Shown here in pieces: positions 60,776 through 64,000 of a DNA stretch of 64,000 nucleotides. The notes under the pieces were generated by a model that did not search any database, was not told where the DNA came from, and worked only from the letters and a program-made list of their open reading frames with translations. The translations under genes and the position numbers were made by a program. Source of the DNA: Conoideocrella luteorostrata (Eukaryota; Ascomycota; Sordariomycetes; Hypocreales; Clavicipitaceae); the NCBI GenBank assembly GCA_032433595.1, contig JASWJB010000127.1, positions 46,733 to 110,732 of the forward strand. Direction: 5' to 3'. Numbering within the stretch: position 1 is the first letter of the stretch; each line of letters begins with the position of its first letter.

Positions 60776-63160
60776 GAAGTCAAGTGGTGGATCGATTGTG
60801 ACAGGAATAGGTGTCGTGGCACAATAGCAGAAAAGAACTGGACGAGAAGCTGATCAATTCCTCAAGATACGACTGGTGTCGAGACGTGTAGATACCGATC
60901 TCAGCACATTAAGAAGGACGAAGATGACATTAATATTTTTTGTTCATAAATAAATCGCGGAGTTTTGACTGAATCAGTTGGCGGTGTATGAATCTGTTTC
61001 ATAGCAGGTGTTCCAGATCTGTTGGTGGTAGACGTTCTGAATCTTCTCATGACGAGCGCTCTGAATGAAGGCAGTGTCAATACATGAATAGGGTGAGCCA
61101 ACATCCATCCCAAGATCCAAAGGGACCAATCGCAGAAACACGGGTGTTGGTTCCCGCTCGAACAAGTTGCAACATCCTTTTCCTCCCTTCCAGCCCAATC
61201 TCAAGCAGACAATGGAGCGGTCATTTCATCTACAAGTCTCCAGCCGGATACGCATGAATGCGGGAATTTTTCTACATTGCAATTTGCTCGTTACATAACC
61301 CGGGAGGGCGATTCCTCTGCAGCGATGTATCCGTCGGTGGGTGATTTCCTTGTTCGGAATGCAGTCACTCAAAGACGAAAGAAGATTATTAACCCTTTCC
61401 CATTGCCCTTAATTAGAATCATGAGTCTGTATGAGTTCTTTGTCCTTGCTACAACACAGGCCACAACCATCGCATCACTCACGTAGGCATGATCCTGAGA
61501 CCAGACGGAGAACCAGGAGCTTCGGGAGCATAGCAAGCAGGGTCAAAACGCATCGTAATCGCCCGTTCTTGATCCCTACAGTCTCAGATGGTTTGTGCTT
61601 GACACGTATTATTTCGGAGGGCAGCCCATTTGCGGTGGACATTTGTGACGGACATGGCGTCGTGGAATTTGTGCAAAATCCAGGCCAAATCTTACCAACG
61701 AATGTCGTTGCCAAAGTGGGTTGCTCGCCCCTTCCTCCGATCATGCAGATTGGTGCGCGGTCTCTTGTCTGCTCGGCTCAATTCGTGGCGGCCCGTTTTG
61801 AGTTTGCTAGTAAAAACTGTCGCGCTCAAGTATTTAGAGACGAGTGGAAGAAGTCATGATCTGCACCGGAATTAACATTCTCGGCCTGGTTTGGGCCTGT
61901 AAAATCCCTTCCATGGGGCTATTCGCGGATTTGAAGCAATAAATTGTTGTTGTACGAGGAGCGCGGCACCCCAGATCTTACCCAGCCCTGACATGTGCGC
62001 CCGCCCCCCCTGCAATTTCACATGCATGCTGACTGACAGGACGAGCAATCAAGCAATCAAGCAATCGTCATAGACGGAAATAGTATGCGCCAAGCGGCCA
62101 AGGACGGAGAGCCACAGAGCCAAGACGCGCGAAAAGGACAACTCAGCCAAAAGCTTCGCCTCGATCTGAAGCGCGCCACATCCAACGGTTGCCCCATCGC
62201 ACTCTCAATAATGCGCCTCTGTGCATGACGTAATCTGGAATCTCTGTGATGATGATCACTACGTCTACCTACCGGCCGTCCGTGCCTCGACTAAAACGTG
62301 TAGGCATTTCGCGGGCCATTTAAGTCAGCAACGCTGATGAAATGAAATGAGATGAGATGACACAAGAGAGCCTAACAGCATCCAATGCTGGCTGGCCGGC
62401 ACAACCGGACCGGAGTACAATATTGATGACTCGTGCGATGCGGCGCCCATCGCACCTTGCTCAGCTCGGATTCACAAATGGGATCGTGGTCCGTCACAGC
62501 CGACAGACATACGGACTCAGACTTGAAATAAATAAGTAACAAAAATTTGTGACTTGCCACAACGAATATATAACTACGAAGGTGTAAGCACCCAATCAAT
62601 GCATAATCTCAGTAAATCAGAGTATAACGAGTGTCACATACTATCCCAGACAATATTTAATACATGCTCAAGCCCGCGGCGTACTCCGCAGGTTCGCCTT
62701 GCAAGATCCACCGCAAGGAGAAATCCAAGGGTGCCTTGTCTTGCCTAGCTAGCCTCGTCAGCTCTCTCTTCCTTGGACTTCCGCCAAATCTCTTGTGTTC
62801 CATCCTCCTCGTCTCGTCCTCTCGAAGCATTGAGCCCAATTCCACATTCAATATTGTCTCAGGCGCCAATTCTGTATATTGTCCTAAGTCTAACCGTCCC
62901 ACGTGGCAACACAAGCATTCAATTCCCAATTCCGGACTTCCCAGTCAATCCCGGCTTCTTATTGGCCCAATCCGCGTCCTTAACGTCACTCCCTCATCCA
63001 GACCTTGGTAATCGACGCATATCAATGCTGTCCTTGAATTGATCTCAAGCATAACTATCTCGAATTGCTCTTTTCTCCCTACTCTATCTCAGTATATTTT
63101 TATGGGTTTTTTTTTTTTTTTGGCATCACGCAAGTATCCCGAAAGTAGCTACCACCTACC
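60776..63160. other. Intergenic region before the terminal gene
   Basis: No gene is supported. The last 500 bp (about 62660-63160) are CT-rich with a T-run at 63104-63121, consistent with promoter and leader of the following gene. Confidence 0.5.
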
Positions 63161-64000
63161 ATGAATATCACAAACCTGCCGAGCCTCTCACTATCGGATC
63201 CGGCGGTCCGCAACCACCACGCGCCGATATCAACGCCACCCCCAGCACAGGACCATCTGGACGATCTGGCAGACGGCTTTGTGGACACTAACCTCTCCGA
63301 CGAGGCTTCCATCGAAGACCAGGATGAGGCACAGGCTGCTCTGCAACCTGCCATAAGCGCCGCCGCCAGCCACTTAACTTCAGCACAAACGCCTGCCGCA
63401 GAAAAGGCAGCAGCTCTAGAGCGAGTGCCCAGCGGTGGCGGCGGTGGCGGCGGTAGCGGCGGTAGCGGCGGTAGCTACTTTGCCAACATAATCCCCGAAG
63501 GGGACGAGGAAGGGGACGGAGACGAGGATGAGAGTGATTTGAGACGCGACGCCCTTCTGGCCTCCTTGGAAGAGATCCCACTGCAGAGTCCACGACGTGA
63601 TGGTACCGCTGAACCGACATTTCCAAAGGGTAGTCAGGCCCAGGTCCAGGATCAGCTGCCATTACCTTCTCCCTGGACGACGGGACCCAAATCTTTTGTC
63701 GTGAGCAAAGATTCGCCTCATTCTCGCCAGACAAAGGGGTTGCTGGGGTCTGCATTTGATCCGACAAGGCGTCGATCGCGGTCCGCCGGCCAGGAGGCTT
63801 TGAGGAAGCTTCAAAAGGCGTTCCCTTCACTCGCCGGACATACTAGTCTGCTTCCGTCACTACCGACCTCTTTCCTGTCAAGCCTCACTGGGGATCACAG
63901 GAACAATTCCAATGCCACGTCTAAGCTTGGGCCTGTTTCCCGGCCCAGATCCATCACACTGACACCGCAATCAACCACCACCACCACCAACAACAACAAC
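63161..64000 (+). CDS. Unrecognised low-complexity protein, N-terminal part, runs off the window
   Basis: The frame is open from the ATG at 63161 (MNITNLPSLSLSDPAV) to the end of the window, 280 codons without a stop. The sequence is disordered and rich in Ser, Pro, Asp and Glu. It has a Gly/Ser run (GGGGGGGSGGSGGSY) encoded by GGT/GGC repeats, an acidic stretch (EGDEEGDGDEDE), a basic RRRSRSAG segment and Thr/Asn runs at the edge. Phosphorylation-site-like SPR/TPQS motifs are present. No folded domain has appeared yet, so I do not assign a function. A GC-rich leader and the first ATG support the start. The opposite strand shows only a shadow frame. Confidence 0.65.
   Translation, partial: MNITNLPSLSLSDPAVRNHHAPISTPPPAQDHLDDLADGFVDTNLSDEASIEDQDEAQAALQPAISAAASHLTSAQTPAAEKAAALERVPSGGGGGGGSGGSGGSYFANIIPEGDEEGDGDEDESDLRRDALLASLEEIPLQSPRRDGTAEPTFPKGSQAQVQDQLPLPSPWTTGPKSFVVSKDSPHSRQTKGLLGSAFDPTRRRSRSAGQEALRKLQKAFPSLAGHTSLLPSLPTSFLSSLTGDHRNNSNATSKLGPVSRPRSITLTPQSTTTTTNNNN

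Noticed and set aside
63288..63830. Minus-strand frame of 180 codons at the right edge
   Set aside because: Shadow of the plus-strand frame from 63161, which has a sensible start, a leader and a continuous open frame.

Overview
The window is nuclear DNA of a filamentous ascomycete (Pezizomycotina). The evidence is many short GT-AG introns (about 50-120 nt) with CTAAC/CTGAC-type branch sites close to the acceptor, CT-rich leaders, and a fungal gene set: an F-box/WD40 Cdc4-type protein, PDH E1-alpha, DNA ligase I, a CLC transporter, Vma22, Cdc42 and an Mrn1/Nrd1-type RRM protein. NACHT and aminoglycoside-phosphotransferase-like relics also fit that group. I lean to Sordariomycetes (perhaps Hypocreales), but the sequence alone does not prove it. 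All gene models were read by eye from frame continuity, splice signals and recognised protein families.

Layout. 1-18.3 kb is a dense housekeeping block: F-box/WD40 (+), PDA1 (+), DNA ligase I (+), CLC (-), neurochondrin-like (+), VMA22 (-). 18.3-37.8 kb is sparse: a possible small Trp-rich protein, a tRNA-Cys(GCA), an unrecognised 189-residue ORF, an F-box protein and a five-exon MFS transporter, separated by long stretches where I see no gene. 37.8-51.9 kb holds CDC42, an agmatinase-family gene broken by one base, a 5-kb intergenic/leader region, the intact four-RRM gene and a histidine acid phosphatase. 51.9-63.1 kb is a gene graveyard: one small two-exon gene that looks intact, then a NACHT relic, a phosphotransferase relic, a protein-kinase pseudogene with several frameshifts, and a UDP-glycosyltransferase pseudogene. 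The last 840 bases are the N-terminal part of an unrecognised low-complexity protein that runs off the window.

The functional genes do not form one pathway. The main signals beyond ordinary annotation are: (i) a 9-bp motif, TACGGAGTA or its complement, at 14 intergenic sites where about 0.5 would be expected by chance; (ii) a DNA ligase gene with two in-frame starts, matching mitochondrial and nuclear forms, and a PIP box that exists only after splicing; (iii) decay by indels and nonsense changes confined to accessory genes while all core genes are intact; (iv) a foldback with a CGG-N8-CCG core upstream of the MFS gene.
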